A stretch of DNA of 6,620 bases from Candidatus Zixiibacteriota bacterium. GTDB lineage: Bacteria > Zixibacteria > MSB-5A5 > GN15 > PGXB01. Below are positions 6,009 to 6,620 of this stretch, in pieces. The translations under genes and the position numbers were made by a program. The notes below the pieces were generated by a model. That model was given only the letters and a program-made list of their open reading frames with translations. It made no database searches and had not been told where the DNA came from. The first letter of the stretch is position 1, and every line of letters begins with the position of its first letter. Where the stretch lies: assembly GCA_024230695.1 (NCBI GenBank), contig JAAERC010001142.1, positions 1 to 6,620 of the forward strand. Direction: 5' to 3'.

Positions 6009-6620
6009 CTATGGGTACAGAATTTGAAATTCCAACAAACGATCATTCCCAGTATCTGAAACAATCAATCTGTTGTCAGGTGTTACGGTCAGATCAGATG
6101 GATTCTTGAGGGGAATATTTCCGGCGTAATACATTTGCTCGGGTTCAAATATCAGTTGCCCCTCTGAATCAAAACAAAATATTTTAGAATTTTCTGAATC
6201 AAGGACCCAGATATTCCCAAAATTATCCACCGAAATCCCGGTTGGACCTTCCATATCCTTATTACCAAATTCATGCAGAAAGATTCCAAAACTATCATAT
6301 ATCTTTATTAGACCGTTTCCTTTATCACAAACCAGGGTCCGTCCGCGCTGATCGGATGTCATTCCAGCTGGATTTAATAAAAAACCGCCGGTGGATTCTA
6401 AACCACCGATTGATCTGTCAAAAAAACCAACATTATCAAAAATCCATATTTTTGATCTATCCGAATCGGCGACCCATAGTTCACCATATTGATTGATTTT
6501 GATACCCGAGGTACGACCATATTTGAGCGGGTCTGACTGATCTTCCAAACTGATTTGTTTGGCATAATTAAGTCTGGTATCATAGACTGATATTCTTTGA
6601 TTACCACCATCGGCAACATA
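6009..6620 (-). CDS. NHL-repeat beta-propeller protein (C-terminal part, start outside the window)
   Basis: The frame is open from the right edge to a TAG at 6011-6009, giving 203 visible residues. They form successive NHL blades, each with a W/L-V-x-D core, a basic or small residue, I-x-x-F/Y-D, and a P-x-G-I-x-x-D link: YVADGGNQRISVYD (1-14), LWVADSDRSKIWIFD (48-62), TLVCDKGNGLIKIYD (95-109), IWVLDSENSKIFCFD (137-151) and LIVSDTGNDRLLEF (185-198). Links such as GPTGISVDNFG (125-135) and NPSDLTVTPDN (173-183) match the family. NHL propellers usually have six blades and bind proteins, peptides or nucleic acids; some are secreted. At least four full blades and the closing strands are visible, so one or more blades and any signal peptide lie upstream. 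The TTG at 6548 is not the start, because the preceding codons encode another blade. It ends 21 nt before the large barrel gene, so a role in the same envelope module is likely but unproven. Confidence 0.85.
   Translation of the reverse strand, partial: YVADGGNQRISVYDTRLNYAKQISLEDQSDPLKYGRTSGIKINQYGELWVADSDRSKIWIFDNVGFFDRSIGGLESTGGFLLNPAGMTSDQRGRTLVCDKGNGLIKIYDSFGIFLHEFGNKDMEGPTGISVDNFGNIWVLDSENSKIFCFDSEGQLIFEPEQMYYAGNIPLKNPSDLTVTPDNRLIVSDTGNDRLLEFQILYP

Noticed and set aside
6242..6496. Plus-strand open frame of 84 codons
   Set aside because: It is antisense to well-conserved NHL blades and shows no recognisable protein character.
6546..6548. TTG at 6548 as the start of the NHL protein
   Set aside because: The frame stays open to the window edge, and the 24 codons before it encode a good NHL blade (YVADGGNQRISVYD), so the gene continues beyond the window.

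Overview
The 6.6-kb window looks like an AT-rich stretch from a diderm (Gram-negative type) bacterium. Every gene I can support lies on the minus strand, so transcription runs from high to low coordinates. Two consecutive genes encode outer-membrane beta-barrel proteins with signal peptides and a C-terminal phenylalanine. The larger one carries a short motif (N-G-x-x-L ... DYxIDYxxxxITF) that I associate with SprA-like and related surface proteins of the Bacteroidetes/FCB superphylum. The prenyltransferase resembles the DGGGP-synthase type, which has also been reported from uncultivated FCB lineages. The best guess is therefore an FCB-group bacterium outside the well-studied genera. This taxonomic placement is inference from protein style; no marker gene is present.

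Layout in transcription order: (1) 6620-6009, the C-terminal 203 residues of an NHL-repeat beta-propeller protein whose start is outside the window. (2) 5987-2736, a 1083-residue secreted, probable outer-membrane beta-barrel protein with SprA-like motifs, starting 21 nt after the NHL stop. (3) 2749-1082, a 555-residue Omp85/BamA-type protein with POTRA domains and a barrel, whose TTG start overlaps the end of gene 2 by 14 nt. (4) 1045-188, a 285-residue UbiA-superfamily prenyltransferase with a GTG start 36 nt after gene 3, preceded by a small hairpin. (5) After a 109-nt AT-rich gap, the first 26 codons of another secreted protein (78-1), running off the left edge.

Genes 1-3 are packed tightly enough to be one transcript, and genes 2-3 look translationally coupled. 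The natural reading is an envelope module: a propeller protein, a large surface-facing barrel protein, and an Omp85 protein that could insert it or work beside it in the outer membrane. The UbiA enzyme, an inner-membrane lipid- or quinone-type prenyltransferase, may be in the same operon without sharing the function. No RNA genes, mobile elements, CRISPR arrays or strong terminators were seen. The most noteworthy point is the coupled pair of a SprA-motif barrel and a dedicated Omp85 protein, which I do not recognise as a described system.
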